A DNA stretch of 64,000 nucleotides from Sphingomonas sp. CBMAI 2297 (GTDB lineage: Bacteria > Pseudomonadota > Alphaproteobacteria > Sphingomonadales > Sphingomonadaceae), in NCBI RefSeq assembly GCF_029870595.1, contig NZ_JAPDIR010000005.1:62001-126000 (forward strand), given 5' to 3'. The notes under the pieces are model-generated. The model was not told the origin of the DNA. It saw only the letters and a program-made list of their open reading frames with translations, and made no database searches. Of the stretch, positions 44,591-53,480 are shown one piece after another; position 1 is the first letter of the stretch; the number at the start of each line of letters is the position of its first letter. Made by a program: the position numbers and the translations under genes.

Positions 44591-45087
44591 TGTTCCTGCT
44601 CGACACGCCGATCGTCTTCGAGCTGCGCAAGGCGCGGGCGGGCGGAGCCGAGGCCGGGCTCACCGCCTGGGCCACGGGTGTGGCGCGTGAGCGGCTGTTC
44701 CTCTCGGCGATCTCGCTGGTGGAGCTGGAAGTCGCCGCCACCGAGGCGGCACGGCGCGACAAGGCGGCGGGCACGGTGCTGCGCGGCTGGATCGATGCGC
44801 AGCTCGTCCCCGCCTTCGAAGGGCATGTCCTGCCGCTCGACGCCGCGATCGCCCGCCGCCGCGGCCAGCTCGCGCTCGCCGAGACTCGCGATGCGCTGTT
44901 CGCCGCGACTGCGCTCGAGCACGGCCTCACCCTGGTGACGCGCAACACCGCCGCCTATCGCGGCGCGCGGGTGAAGCTGTTCGACCCCCGGGGCTACACC
45001 GCCGATACGGCCGAGGAGGACGGCGATTGGCGCGACGCCGCCCGCACCGGGCCGCTCTGGCTCAAGAACCTGTTCGTCCGCGCCTGA
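44590..45087 (+). CDS. vapC: PIN-domain toxin, VapC-like
   Basis: 165 residues. PIN acidic residues: Asp in FLLDTPIVFEL (first strand), Glu in SLVELEVAATEA, Asp in RDALFAATALEHGLTLVTRN. It is longer than usual VapC (about 130); about 35 extra C-terminal residues (YTADTAEEDGDWRDAARTGPLWLKNLFVRA) are not typical and may be a readthrough into downstream sequence. Endoribonuclease, likely acting on tRNA or rRNA. Start overlaps the antitoxin stop. Confidence 0.88.
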   Translation: MFLLDTPIVFELRKARAGGAEAGLTAWATGVARERLFLSAISLVELEVAATEAARRDKAAGTVLRGWIDAQLVPAFEGHVLPLDAAIARRRGQLALAETRDALFAATALEHGLTLVTRNTAAYRGARVKLFDPRGYTADTAEEDGDWRDAARTGPLWLKNLFVRA

Positions 45088-45258
45088 GGACATGCTGCGA
45101 CGGCGCGGAAGGCCGGGCCGCATTGGTTACGCCGTCTGCAATCCTCTCCGGAAGGGAGAGGGGCATGAGCGGGTCGCCCGTGTCCTCCGCGGGGCCGGCC
45201 GAACGACACTCAAACCAAGGCGGAAACCCAAGCAAACCTTTGAAAATACGTCCATTAT

Positions 45259-45274
45259 CCCCGCCAAGGCGGGG
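45259..45274. repeat. Degenerate REP-like hairpin
   Basis: CCCCGCC-AA-GGCGGGG, with flanks (ATTAT before; GTGCCGCTGGAT after) that resemble a worn copy of the 2534-2564 element. It lies in the 45088-45303 gap between the converging toxin and response-regulator genes, which otherwise holds no gene. Confidence 0.5.
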
Positions 45275-45303
45275 GTGCCGCTGGATAGTATCAGCCCCCA
45301 ACC

Positions 45304-45696
45304 CTAAGCGCCCGCTTCGTCCTGCAGGCTCGCGTCATCCAGCATTTCGGCCACGCGCCGCACCAGCAGCTCGGGCGCGAACGGCTTCACCAGACAGGCA
45401 TTGGCCCCCGCAGCCATCGCCTCATCCATTTCCGCCTCGCCGCCCCCGGCCGACAGCATCAGGATCGGCGTGCGGCAAAGCGCCGGCAGCCGCCGCAGCG
45501 CCCGCACTATGTCGAGGCCCTGCCCATCCGGCAGCGACTGGTCGAGGATCACCAGATCGGGCCGGTTGAAGGCGATCGTGTCGAAGGCGAGCATGCCGTG
45601 ATCGATCAGGCCCACCAGGTGCCCCGCCTCGCGCAGCGCCTGCTGCACCTCGGCCCCGACCTGCGCGTCGTCCTCGACATAGATGATCCGGGCCAT
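45304..45696 (-). CDS. Single-domain response regulator
   Basis: 130-residue receiver with all key residues: acidic pair in YVEDDAQ, phosphoacceptor Asp in LVILDQSLPDG, Thr/Ser in ILMLSAGG, and Lys in CLVKPFAPELL. No output domain, so it works as a CheY-type or phosphorelay intermediate. ATG 45696 has GAGG upstream. No histidine kinase is near. Divergent from the thiolase operon. Confidence 0.88.
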   Translation of the reverse strand: MARIIYVEDDAQVGAEVQQALREAGHLVGLIDHGMLAFDTIAFNRPDLVILDQSLPDGQGLDIVRALRRLPALCRTPILMLSAGGGEAEMDEAMAAGANACLVKPFAPELLVRRVAEMLDDASLQDEAGA

Positions 45697-45904
45697 TCCA
45701 CCTCGCATTTCGGGAGCGGACCGGCGCCGCCCCATCTGGATTATCACGCACGGATGACAGTTGGTTGCGCGTCCGTTTCCATATCTGTGGCGATCATGCC
45801 TTTCCGTCGTTTTGCAGAAACGCGCCGAACCGGGCGTTAAGGCTTTTTTCCGCGAAATCATCGCGATGCACGGAATAGCTATGTGCCGCGCCCATCCGGA
45901 TGGC

Positions 45905-45937
45905 GCGATCGTCGCGCAGTGGCTGCGCGACGATCGC
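45905..45937. promoter_or_regulatory. Long perfect inverted repeat in the thiolase leader
   Basis: Fifteen-base perfect arms GCGATCGTCGCGCAG and CTGCGCGACGATCGC with loop TGG, 56 bases upstream of the thiolase start. It is not one of the REP-like elements. It may be an operator, an attenuator or a terminator of an upstream leader. The rest of 45697-45993 has no supported gene. Confidence 0.6.
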
Positions 45938-45993
45938 ATATCGCGCTACCCTCGGCCGATAACGCCGATTCGGAAAAGAACGGGAGCAGGATC

Positions 45994-47169
45994 ATGGGAG
46001 CAGCCACCGCCTATATCGTCGATGCCGTGCGAACCGCCGGGGGGCGGCGCGGCGGCAAGCTCGCCGGATGGCACCCGGCGGACATGGCGGCCGAAATGCT
46101 CGACGCCATCGTCGCGCGCAGCGGCATCGATCCCGCCGCGATCGAGGACGTCATCATGGGCTGTGTCGGCCAGGGCGGCGAGCAGGGCTTCCAGGTCGGC
46201 CGGGGCGCCGTGCTCGCCTCGCGCCTGCCCGAGAGCGTGCCCGCGGTGACGATCGATCGCCAGTGCGGCAGCTCGCAACAGGCGATCCAGTTCGCCGCCC
46301 AGGCCGTGCTCTCGGGCACGCAGGACGTGGTGATCGCGGCCGGCGTGGAGAGCATGACGCGGGTGCCGATGGGCGCCACCGTCGCGCTCTTCGCCCAGGC
46401 CGGGCTCGGCGGACCCAAATCGCCACGCCAGGAGGCGCGCTATCCGGGCGTGCAGTTCAGCCAGTTCATGGGCGCCGAGATGATGGCCCGCAAGCACGGC
46501 CTCGGCCGCGCCGAGCTCGACGCCTATGCGCTGGCGAGCCATCGCCGCGCCGCCGCCGCGACCGAGCGCGGCGATTTCGAGGCCGAGATCGTGCCGCTGG
46601 CGATCGAGACGCCGGAGGGGCCGGCGATCCACGCCCGCGACGAGGGCATCCGCTTCGACGCGACTGCCGAGAGCATCGGATCGGTCAAGCTGCTCGCCGA
46701 GGGCGGCGTGATCAGCGCGGCCAATGCCAGCCAGATCTGCGACGGCGCCAGCGCCGTGCTGATCGTCTCGGAGGCGGCGCTCAAGGCGCATGGCCTGACC
46801 CCGCTCGCCCGCATCCACGCCCTCACCGTCACCGCGGGCGATCCGGTGATCATGCTCGAGGAGCCGCTGTTCGCCACCGACCGGGCGCTGCGCCGCGCGG
46901 GCATGACGATCGACGAGATCGACCTGTTCGAAGTCAACGAGGCCTTTGCCTCGGTCCCGCTCGCCTGGCTGCGGCATACGGGCGCCGATCCCGAGCGGCT
47001 CAACGTCAATGGCGGCGCGATCGCATTGGGCCACCCGCTCGGCGCCTCGGGCACCAAGCTGATGGCGACGCTGGTCCATGCGCTCCGCAAACGGGGCAAG
47101 CGCTACGGCCTGCAGACGATGTGCGAGGGCGGCGGCATCGCCAACGTCACCATCGTCGAGCGTCTGTGA
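45994..47169 (+). CDS. Thiolase (acetyl-CoA acyltransferase)
   Basis: 391 residues, normal length. Active-site Cys in DRQCGSSQQAIQ (about 89), His in GGAIALGHPLGASG, second Cys in QTMCEGGGIANV, and NEAFASVPLAW. It cleaves 3-ketoacyl-CoA with CoA, or condenses in reverse. It heads a three-gene acyl-CoA set (thiolase, SDR dehydrogenase, CoA-transferase), as in fatty-acid or branched-chain/steroid side-chain degradation. Confidence 0.93.
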   Translation: MGAATAYIVDAVRTAGGRRGGKLAGWHPADMAAEMLDAIVARSGIDPAAIEDVIMGCVGQGGEQGFQVGRGAVLASRLPESVPAVTIDRQCGSSQQAIQFAAQAVLSGTQDVVIAAGVESMTRVPMGATVALFAQAGLGGPKSPRQEARYPGVQFSQFMGAEMMARKHGLGRAELDAYALASHRRAAAATERGDFEAEIVPLAIETPEGPAIHARDEGIRFDATAESIGSVKLLAEGGVISAANASQICDGASAVLIVSEAALKAHGLTPLARIHALTVTAGDPVIMLEEPLFATDRALRRAGMTIDEIDLFEVNEAFASVPLAWLRHTGADPERLNVNGGAIALGHPLGASGTKLMATLVHALRKRGKRYGLQTMCEGGGIANVTIVERL

Positions 47170-47188
47170 CAAGCGAAGGGAGGAGAGG

Positions 47189-47971
47189 ATGAAGCTCGAC
47201 GACAGCATCGCCGCGGTGGTGACCGGCGGCGCCTCCGGCCTCGGCGCCGCGACCGCGCGGGCGCTCGCGGCCCGGGGCGTGAAGGTGGCGATCTTCGACC
47301 TGCAGAAGGAAAAGGGCGAAGCGGTCGCGGCGGAGATCGGCGGCCTGTTCTGCGAAGTGAACGTGACCTCGGACGACAGCGTCGACGCCGGCTTCGCCCG
47401 GGCGCGCGCCGCGCATGGCCAGGAGCGGATCCTGGTCAATTGCGCCGGCACCGGCAATGCCGTGAAGACCGCCAGCCGCGCGAAGGAAGACGGCACGATC
47501 CGGCACTTCCCGCTCGAGGCGTTCAACTGGGTGATCCAGATCAACCTGGTCGGCACCTTTCGCTGCATCGCCAAGGCGGCGGCGGGCATGCTGGCGCTCG
47601 ATCCCCTGGAAGACGGCGAGCGCGGCGCGATCGTCAACACCGCCAGCGTCGCCGCCGAGGACGGGCAGGTCGGCCAGGCGGCCTATTCGGCGTCGAAGGG
47701 CGGCGTGGTCGGCATGACGCTGCCGATCGCGCGCGACCTGATGGGCGAGGGCATCCGAGTGAACACGATCCTGCCCGGCATCTTCGACACGCCGCTGCTC
47801 GCCGCCGCGCCGCCGAACGTGAAGGAGGCGCTCGCCGCCTCGGTCCCCTTCCCCAAGCGGCTCGGCCGGCCGGAGGAATATGCGCAGCTCGCGCTCTGCA
47901 TGATCGAGACCGGCTATTTCAACGGCGAGCATGTCCGCCTCGACGGCGGCATCCGCATGGCGCCGCGGTAG
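47189..47971 (+). CDS. SDR-family 3-hydroxyacyl-CoA dehydrogenase (type II-like)
   Basis: 260 residues. Cofactor motif TGGASGLG, NCAG, catalytic YSASK (AAYSASKGGV) and the NTILPGIFDTPLL segment, ending LDGGIRMAPR. The sequence style is that of HSD17B10/FabG-like 3-hydroxyacyl-CoA dehydrogenases that supply the preceding thiolase. It follows the thiolase stop by 19 bases with AGGGAGGAG before the ATG. Confidence 0.9.
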   Translation: MKLDDSIAAVVTGGASGLGAATARALAARGVKVAIFDLQKEKGEAVAAEIGGLFCEVNVTSDDSVDAGFARARAAHGQERILVNCAGTGNAVKTASRAKEDGTIRHFPLEAFNWVIQINLVGTFRCIAKAAAGMLALDPLEDGERGAIVNTASVAAEDGQVGQAAYSASKGGVVGMTLPIARDLMGEGIRVNTILPGIFDTPLLAAAPPNVKEALAASVPFPKRLGRPEEYAQLALCMIETGYFNGEHVRLDGGIRMAPR

Positions 47972-47985
47972 CCCCGCCTACTCCG

Positions 47986-48010
47986 TTACCCCGGCACGGG
48001 GCCGGGGTGA
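47986..48010. repeat. REP-like hairpin between SDR and CoA-transferase genes
   Basis: TTACCCCGGC and GCCGGGGTGA arms (one mismatch) around five bases, just after the SDR stop, inside the transcript of the acyl-CoA set. May set relative transcript stability. Confidence 0.55.
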
Positions 48011-48039
48011 CAAATAGCAGACAGAGGAGCGAAGAAATC

Positions 48040-49083
48040 ATGGGGCCCCTTGCCGGCATCCGGATCGTCGAACTCGCCGCGATCGGCCCAACGCCCTTTT
48101 GCGGGATGATGCTGGCCGATCACGGCGCGGAAGTGCTCTATGTCCATCGGCCGGGCGCCCCGCCCGATCCGCGTGATCCGCTGCTGCGCGGGCGCGTGCC
48201 GGTGGAAGCCGATCTCAAATCGTCCGGCGGCGCCGCGCACGTGCGCGCCCTGGCGGCAGGCGCGGACGGGCTGATCGAAGGCTTCCGCCCCGGCGTGATG
48301 GAGCGGCTGGGCCTCGGGCCGGCCGAGCTCCACATTCTCAATCCGCGCCTGGTCTACGGCCGGATGACCGGCTGGGGGCAGACCGGCCCGCTCGCCCAGG
48401 CCGCCGGGCATGACATCAACTATATCGCCCTGGCCGGCGCGCTCCACGCCTTTGGCCGCGCGGGTGGCAAGCCGACACCGCCGGTGAATGCCGTCGGCGA
48501 TTTCGGCGGCGGCGGCATGCTGCTCGCCTTCGCCATGGCGGCGGGTCTGCTCCAGGCCAGGACCGGCGGACGCGGGACGGTGATCGACTGCGCGATGAGC
48601 GAAGGCGCGGCGCTGCTGATGTCGATGGTCTGGGGCTTTCGCGAGACGCTCGGCTGGCGCGACGCGCGCGGCGTGAACATCCTCGACGGCGGCGCGCATT
48701 TCTACGACAGCTACGAGACCGCCGACGGCAAATATGTCGCGATCGGAGCGATCGAGCCGCAATTCTACGCCCAGCTACGCGCCGCGACTGGCCTGGCCGA
48801 CGATCCCGACTTCGACGCGCAGATGGATCCCGCCGCATGGCCGGCGCTGAAGGACCGGCTCGCCGCGATCTTCCGCACCCGGACGCGCGACGCATGGTGC
48901 GCGCTGCTGGAAGGCACCGATGCCTGCTTCGCCCCCGTGCTCGCGATGGCGGAAGCCCCCACGCATCCGCACAATGTCGCGCGCGGCGCCTTTATCGAGC
49001 GGGCGGGCGTGGTCCAGCCAGCCCCTGCCCCGCGCTTCTCCGCGCCTCAGGATTCGACCAGCGCGACCACTTCGAAATCATAG
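48040..49083 (+). CDS. CaiB/BaiF CoA-transferase (alpha-methylacyl-CoA racemase-like), C terminus shortened
   Basis: 347 residues. Family segments: LAGIRIVELAAIGPTPFCGMMLADHGAEVL, EGFRPGVMERLGLGP, LVYGRMTGWGQTGPLAQAAGHDINYIALAG and AVGDFGGGGM with the catalytic Asp. Matches AMACR-type racemases that invert 2-methylacyl-CoA before beta-oxidation. The usual C-terminal end is replaced by QDSTSATTSKS, which is read antisense through the 3' end of the convergent gene (37-base overlap). That suggests a small deletion that removed the original end. Confidence 0.88.
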   Translation: MGPLAGIRIVELAAIGPTPFCGMMLADHGAEVLYVHRPGAPPDPRDPLLRGRVPVEADLKSSGGAAHVRALAAGADGLIEGFRPGVMERLGLGPAELHILNPRLVYGRMTGWGQTGPLAQAAGHDINYIALAGALHAFGRAGGKPTPPVNAVGDFGGGGMLLAFAMAAGLLQARTGGRGTVIDCAMSEGAALLMSMVWGFRETLGWRDARGVNILDGGAHFYDSYETADGKYVAIGAIEPQFYAQLRAATGLADDPDFDAQMDPAAWPALKDRLAAIFRTRTRDAWCALLEGTDACFAPVLAMAEAPTHPHNVARGAFIERAGVVQPAPAPRFSAPQDSTSATTSKS

Positions 49084-49301
49084 CGCTCCCAGCCGCGCTG
49101 CTTCGCCGCCTCGGCGAGCGCGGCCTGCTTGCCCGTTGCTTCCTTGAGCGACTTGACGTGCCCCCAGAACACCTCGGTCCGGCCGCCGCCGAGATGCGCG
49201 ACGATCCGCCAGTAATGCGTGAAGGGCACCGCGGTCGGCCCGATCGTTTTCACATAGCCATCGGCCATGGTCGCGGTGAGAATGCGCTTCTTCTTCGCCA
49301 T
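49047..49301 (-). CDS. Small conserved-looking protein of unknown function
   Basis: 84 residues, basic N terminus (MAKKKRILTATMADG), then FTHYWRIVAHLGGGRTEVFWGHVKSLKEATGKQAALAEAAKQRGWERYDFEVVALVES. Soluble alpha/beta. Protein-like throughout and not a shadow of the opposite frame. No named family recognised. Overlaps the CoA-transferase 3' end by 37 bases tail-to-tail. Confidence 0.65.
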   Translation of the reverse strand: MAKKKRILTATMADGYVKTIGPTAVPFTHYWRIVAHLGGGRTEVFWGHVKSLKEATGKQAALAEAAKQRGWERYDFEVVALVES

Positions 49302-49375
49302 GCCCGGACGATAGCGCGCGCCCTTGGCGTTGGCACGCCGGCATCCCCACATAGCGGGCGAAACGGAGATCCCGC

Positions 49376-49819
49376 ATGACCGACTATCGCAAGACTCCCG
49401 AGGCCGTCGCCGCGCTTTCCGCCGAGCAGTATCGCGTGACCCAGCAGAACGGCACCGAGCGCCCCGGCACCGGCGCGCTGCTGCACAACAAGGCGCCCGG
49501 CATCTATGTCGACATCGTCTCGGGCGAGCCGCTGTTCGCCTCGACCGACAAATATGAGTCCGGCTGCGGCTGGCCGAGCTTCACCCGGCCGATCGCGAAC
49601 GTCGCCGAGCTGCGCGACACCAGCCATGGCATGATCCGCACCGAAGTGCGCTCCGCCCAGGGCGACAGCCATCTCGGCCATGTGTTCGACGACGGCCCGC
49701 ATGATCGCGGCGGCCTGCGCTACTGCATCAACTCGGCCGCGCTGCGCTTCGTGCCGCGCGCGGAAATGACAGCCCAGGGCTATGGCGCCTGGCTCGACCA
49801 GGTCGAGGACCCCACCTGA
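49376..49819 (+). CDS. msrB: Peptide-methionine (R)-S-oxide reductase
   Basis: 147 residues. SelR fold with [36 protein letters not shown] and the catalytic Cys in [12 protein letters not shown]. The two CxxC zinc-binding pairs of many MsrB proteins are absent (the first site reads LLHNKAPG), so it belongs to the zinc-free form. It repairs oxidised methionine. GGAG lies before ATG 49376. Confidence 0.95.
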   Translation: MTDYRKTPEAVAALSAEQYRVTQQNGTERPGTGALLHNKAPGIYVDIVSGEPLFASTDKYESGCGWPSFTRPIANVAELRDTSHGMIRTEVRSAQGDSHLGHVFDDGPHDRGGLRYCINSAALRFVPRAEMTAQGYGAWLDQVEDPT

Positions 49820-49878
49820 ACCCGCCGACTGTAAATTCATGTAAGCTATTGATTTAGCTGCATATTTGGTACTCATTT

Positions 49879-49906
49879 CGTCATCCCCGCCCAGGCGGGG
49901 ATGACG
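49879..49906. repeat. REP-like palindrome downstream of msrB
   Basis: Arms CGTCATCCCCGC and GCGGGGATGACG (perfect, 12 bases) around CCAG. Same arms as 25774-25801. Likely ends the msrB transcript. Confidence 0.85.
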
Positions 49907-50093
49907 GTTGAAGGAATATGAGTCCTCAACCAGCCCGCCGAGCGGGCGGGCCATTGCCCCCGCTCGACTCGGCGCGCGCCCATGGCACCGATCCGGACTG
50001 AAAATCCCCGCAGGTCCGCAACTTGCCGACTGTCGGGAGGCGATACCGCGCCACATTCTGTCGCAGTAATGCAACAGTTTGCATCAATCCGCA

Positions 50094-50130
50094 ATTGGAA
50101 GCGGTTCCAATCATTTCAGCCCAATTGACA
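50094..50130 (+). promoter_or_regulatory. LacI-type operator-like palindrome and TTGACA box
   Basis: ATTGGAA-GCGG-TTCCAAT (50094-50111) is palindromic with a central CG, the shape of LacI/GalR operators. Thirteen bases further a consensus -35 TTGACA lies at 50125-50130; the -10 is unclear (GATAAC at 50151 is too far, TAGCGA at 50147 is weak). The promoter would drive the TonB-dependent receptor operon starting at 50231. Apart from the REP-like element, the 49820-50230 gap has no gene. Confidence 0.55.
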
Positions 50131-50230
50131 GAAGCCTTCACGATGATAGCGATAACATCAGGGAGGCATTTCGCTCACCCGAAATAAAAAGAAAGTCGCA
50201 CTCCGCACGGAGCGCGCTGAAGGAGGGGTT

Positions 50231-53200
50231 ATGACTATTCAAAGGCGCATGCCTATACTTGCGCGTTCCGTTTCCATATTCGCCGTCGCCGCCGGGCTCG
50301 CCATGCCCGGCCTTGCCCATGCGCAAGCCGACAACGCTGTCAGTTCGCAAGCCACGGAGAGCGGCCCGGAGGATGGCCAGGAAATCGTTGTTAGCGGTAT
50401 CCGCGCCAGCCTGGAGCGCGCGATCGCGATCAAGCGCGAGGCGCCGGGCATCGTCGATGCGATTTCCGCGGAGGACATCGGCAAGTTCCCCGATACCAAT
50501 CTGGCGGAATCGCTGCAGCGCATCCCCGGCGTGTCGATCAACCGCACCAATGGCGAAGGCTCGCAGGTCACGGTGCGCGGCTTCGGCCCGACCTACAACA
50601 TGGTTACCCTGAACGGCCGCCAGCTCGCCACCTCGACCGTGTCGGTGGTCGGCGGCGACCAGAATGCCGATGGCGCGCAGGGCACCAGCCGCTCGTTCGA
50701 CTTCTCCAACCTCGCCACCGAGGGCGTGCGCACGCTGGAAGTCTACAAGACCGGCCGCGCGGCCGTCCCCTCGGGCGGCATCGGCGCCACGATCAACATC
50801 GTCTCGCGCCGTCCGCTCGACGAGCGCAAGAGCGGCCTGGACGGCAGCATCGGCGCCAAGGCAGTGTACGACACCAGCGTCAACGACTGCCTCGATTGCG
50901 GTTCGAAGGTGACGCCCGAATTCTCCGGCGTGCTCAGCTGGAGCGATCCCGACCAGCGCTTCGGCGTCATGCTGTTCGGCAGCTATCAGAAGCGCAACTA
51001 CACTTCGATCGCCGCGACGTCGAACGACTGGAACATCGTGTCCTACGACACTTTCCTGACCGGCGGCTTCGCCCGCTCGGGCGGCGCCTGCCCCGGCTCG
51101 ACGCCCGGGCCGAACTGCACCGTGGTCAACAACGCGCCGTCGAACCCCAACCAGCTGGTCGCCATCCCGAACGACAGCCGCTACCATTATGCCGAAGGCA
51201 CGCGCGAGCGCATCAACGGCCAGGCGGTGGTGCAGTTCAGGCCCACCGACGCGCTGACGATCACCGCGGACGCGCTCTATGCGCAGAACAAGCAGCGCGA
51301 GACCCGTTCGGACCTGTCCAACTGGTTCAGCCGCCCGTTCGACGTGGTGACCTTCGACGGCAACCCCACCGTCGCCACCGCCACCTATCTGCACGAGACG
51401 ATCAACGGCCAGAAGGACGAGGGCTTCGAGGCCCAGTCGCGCGCGCAGAAGGGCAAGCTGGAGGATTACGGCCTCAACCTCGAATGGGAGCTGGCGAGCA
51501 ACTTCTCGCTGAAGCTCGACGGCCATATCTCCACCTCGTCCAGCACGCCGGACAATGCCAATGGCAACTCGTCGACACTGGTCGGCATGGGCGCCAATGT
51601 CGTCGCCGCCCATTCGGTCGACTATTCGGGCGGCATTCCGCGCCAGGACATCACGTTCGGCGCCAGCGGCCCGCTCGACGTCAACGATGTCGGCTCGCAG
51701 GTCGGCCGCACTTTCCGCTCGACCCAGCGCCAGCGCGTGAAGGAGCTGCGCGCGGATTTCGGCTGGGACCTGGGCGGCGAAAGCCGTTTCGACTTCGGCG
51801 GCAATTACCGCACCACCGACATGCGGCAGACCTTCGTCGCCACCCAGCAGACGCTGGGCGACTGGGGCATCACCAATCCGGGCGACGTGCAGGCGCTGGC
51901 GCCGGGCGCGCTCCAGGCCTTCTGCCTCGAGTGCAAGTTCCACAAGTTCAATCCGGGCGGCGATCCGGAATCGCAGATCGCCTTTCGCGGCGTCGCTTCG
52001 GACCTCTATGCGATCCTCTCGCCCTATTATGCCAATCGCGGCAATGCGGTAGGCACCACCGGCCGGCAGGACAACCATGTCACGGAAGACATCTGGGCAG
52101 TCTATGGCCAGCTGACCTGGAAGGGCGAGCTGGGCGGCGCGCCGGCCCGCCTGGTCGCCGGCATCCGCTACGAGCATACCAAGTCGCACACCATTTCGCT
52201 CGAGGCGATCCCGGCCGGCATCGCCTGGGTGTCGGACAACGACTTCACCGTGTCGATCTCGAACCAGACGCAGTTCGTCAGCGACGGCGGCAACTACAGC
52301 AACCTGCTGCCCCAGGTCGATTTCCAGGTCGAGTTCGCCAAGAACCTGATCGGCCGCCTGTCGTACAGCAAGACGATCGCCCGGCCGAACTACAATAACC
52401 TCTACACCTCGACCACCGTCGGCGGCCCGCCGCGGCCGACCTTCAATGGCGGCATCCCCGGCGCGACCACCGGCAACGCCCGGTTGAAGGCGCTGGAATC
52501 GGACAATTTCGACGCCTCGCTGGAATGGTATTTCAAGCCGGACAGCTATGTGTCGATCGCCTTCTTCGACAAGCGCGTGCGCAACTTCATCGGCAATGGC
52601 CAGTTCAACTCGACGCTGTTCGGCCTCCGGGACCCCAGCTCGGGCGCGGCGGGCAGCCGCTCCGGCCAGGCCAGGACGGCGCTGGGCGGCCTGGGCGCCG
52701 ATACCAGCGACGGCAATCTGTTCGTGATGTCCGCGCTGATCCAGGCAACCGGATCGGTCGCCGCCGCCACCGCGCAATTCGCCGCGCACTACAACGCCAC
52801 CACACGCCAGCTCGACGACGATTATCTCAAGCTGATCAACAATACCTACGACCTGAACGGCATCGCCAGCGATCCGCTCTACCAGTTCCAGGTGACCCAG
52901 CCGATCAACAACAAGGACGCGGAGATCTACGGCGTCGAGCTTGCCGGCCAGTATTTCTTCGGGCGCACGGGCATCGGCATCGCGGCGGCCTATACGCTGG
53001 TGCGCGGCGATGTCGGGTTCAACCTGGGGGCCAGTCCGGCGGAGGACCAGTTCGCGCTGCTCGGCCTTTCGGACACGATCAGCGGCACGCTGATCTACGA
53101 GAAGCACGGCATCTCGGCCCGTGTGGCCTATAACTGGCGCGACCGGTTCCTTTCGGGAATCAACCGCCAGGGCTCGCGCAACCCCGAGTTCACCGCGCCG

Positions 53201-53377
53201 TTCGGCCAGCTCGATGCGTCGATCAGCTACGAGATCACGCCGCAGGTCGCGATCACGCTGGAGGGCATCAACCTCACCGAGACGGCGGTGCGGACCTATG
53301 CCCGCGACAAGAAGGAGCTCTGGTACGCGCAGGAACTCGACCGGCGCTTCCTGCTCGGCGCGCGCTTCAAGTTCTGA
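50231..53377 (+). CDS. TonB-dependent outer-membrane receptor
   Basis: 1048 residues. Signal peptide (about 1-32, ending LAHAQA), TonB-box-like GQEIVVSGIRASLERA, plug with AISAEDIGKFPDTNLAESLQRIPGVSINRTNGEGSQVTVRGFGPTYNMVTLNGRQ, and a barrel ending FLLGARFKF. Same subfamily as the receptor at 28267, typical for oligosaccharide import. GAAGGAGGGG precedes the ATG. First gene of the receptor-SapC-cupin-halogenase operon. Confidence 0.95.
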   Translation: MTIQRRMPILARSVSIFAVAAGLAMPGLAHAQADNAVSSQATESGPEDGQEIVVSGIRASLERAIAIKREAPGIVDAISAEDIGKFPDTNLAESLQRIPGVSINRTNGEGSQVTVRGFGPTYNMVTLNGRQLATSTVSVVGGDQNADGAQGTSRSFDFSNLATEGVRTLEVYKTGRAAVPSGGIGATINIVSRRPLDERKSGLDGSIGAKAVYDTSVNDCLDCGSKVTPEFSGVLSWSDPDQRFGVMLFGSYQKRNYTSIAATSNDWNIVSYDTFLTGGFARSGGACPGSTPGPNCTVVNNAPSNPNQLVAIPNDSRYHYAEGTRERINGQAVVQFRPTDALTITADALYAQNKQRETRSDLSNWFSRPFDVVTFDGNPTVATATYLHETINGQKDEGFEAQSRAQKGKLEDYGLNLEWELASNFSLKLDGHISTSSSTPDNANGNSSTLVGMGANVVAAHSVDYSGGIPRQDITFGASGPLDVNDVGSQVGRTFRSTQRQRVKELRADFGWDLGGESRFDFGGNYRTTDMRQTFVATQQTLGDWGITNPGDVQALAPGALQAFCLECKFHKFNPGGDPESQIAFRGVASDLYAILSPYYANRGNAVGTTGRQDNHVTEDIWAVYGQLTWKGELGGAPARLVAGIRYEHTKSHTISLEAIPAGIAWVSDNDFTVSISNQTQFVSDGGNYSNLLPQVDFQVEFAKNLIGRLSYSKTIARPNYNNLYTSTTVGGPPRPTFNGGIPGATTGNARLKALESDNFDASLEWYFKPDSYVSIAFFDKRVRNFIGNGQFNSTLFGLRDPSSGAAGSRSGQARTALGGLGADTSDGNLFVMSALIQATGSVAAATAQFAAHYNATTRQLDDDYLKLINNTYDLNGIASDPLYQFQVTQPINNKDAEIYGVELAGQYFFGRTGIGIAAAYTLVRGDVGFNLGASPAEDQFALLGLSDTISGTLIYEKHGISARVAYNWRDRFLSGINRQGSRNPEFTAPFGQLDASISYEITPQVAITLEGINLTETAVRTYARDKKELWYAQELDRRFLLGARFKF

Positions 53378-53383
53378 AGATCT

Positions 53384-53409
53384 CCCTCTCCCCGCTCGCG
53401 GGGAGAGGG
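53384..53409. repeat. Pyrimidine-rich palindrome, first copy
   Basis: Eleven-base arms CCCTCTCCCCG and CGGGGAGAGGG around CTCG, six bases after the receptor stop. A second copy lies 71 bases on. Confidence 0.75.
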
Positions 53410-53480
53410 CCGGGGAGAGGGGCATGGCGAGAGGGCATGCGCGCTCGCCAGACCCTTTTCCCGGTTTCGGCTTTGCCTCG

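Noticed and set aside
45865-45990. Short frame MHGIAMCRAHPDGAIVAQWLRDDR... before the thiolase
   Set aside because: Much of it is the two arms of the 15-base inverted repeat; no ribosome site and the frame continues into the thiolase gene out of frame.
50147-50156. -10 element for the second receptor operon
   Set aside because: Candidates after TTGACA either have poor sequence (TAGCGA, spacing 16) or wrong spacing (GATAAC, spacing 20), so no -10 box is annotated.
50138-53425. Long minus-strand open frame opposite the second TonB-dependent receptor (1095 codons)
   Set aside because: Antisense shadow of a high-GC gene: Arg/Ala/Val/Asp-rich without any domain, and the plus strand has a complete receptor with signal peptide and ribosome site.
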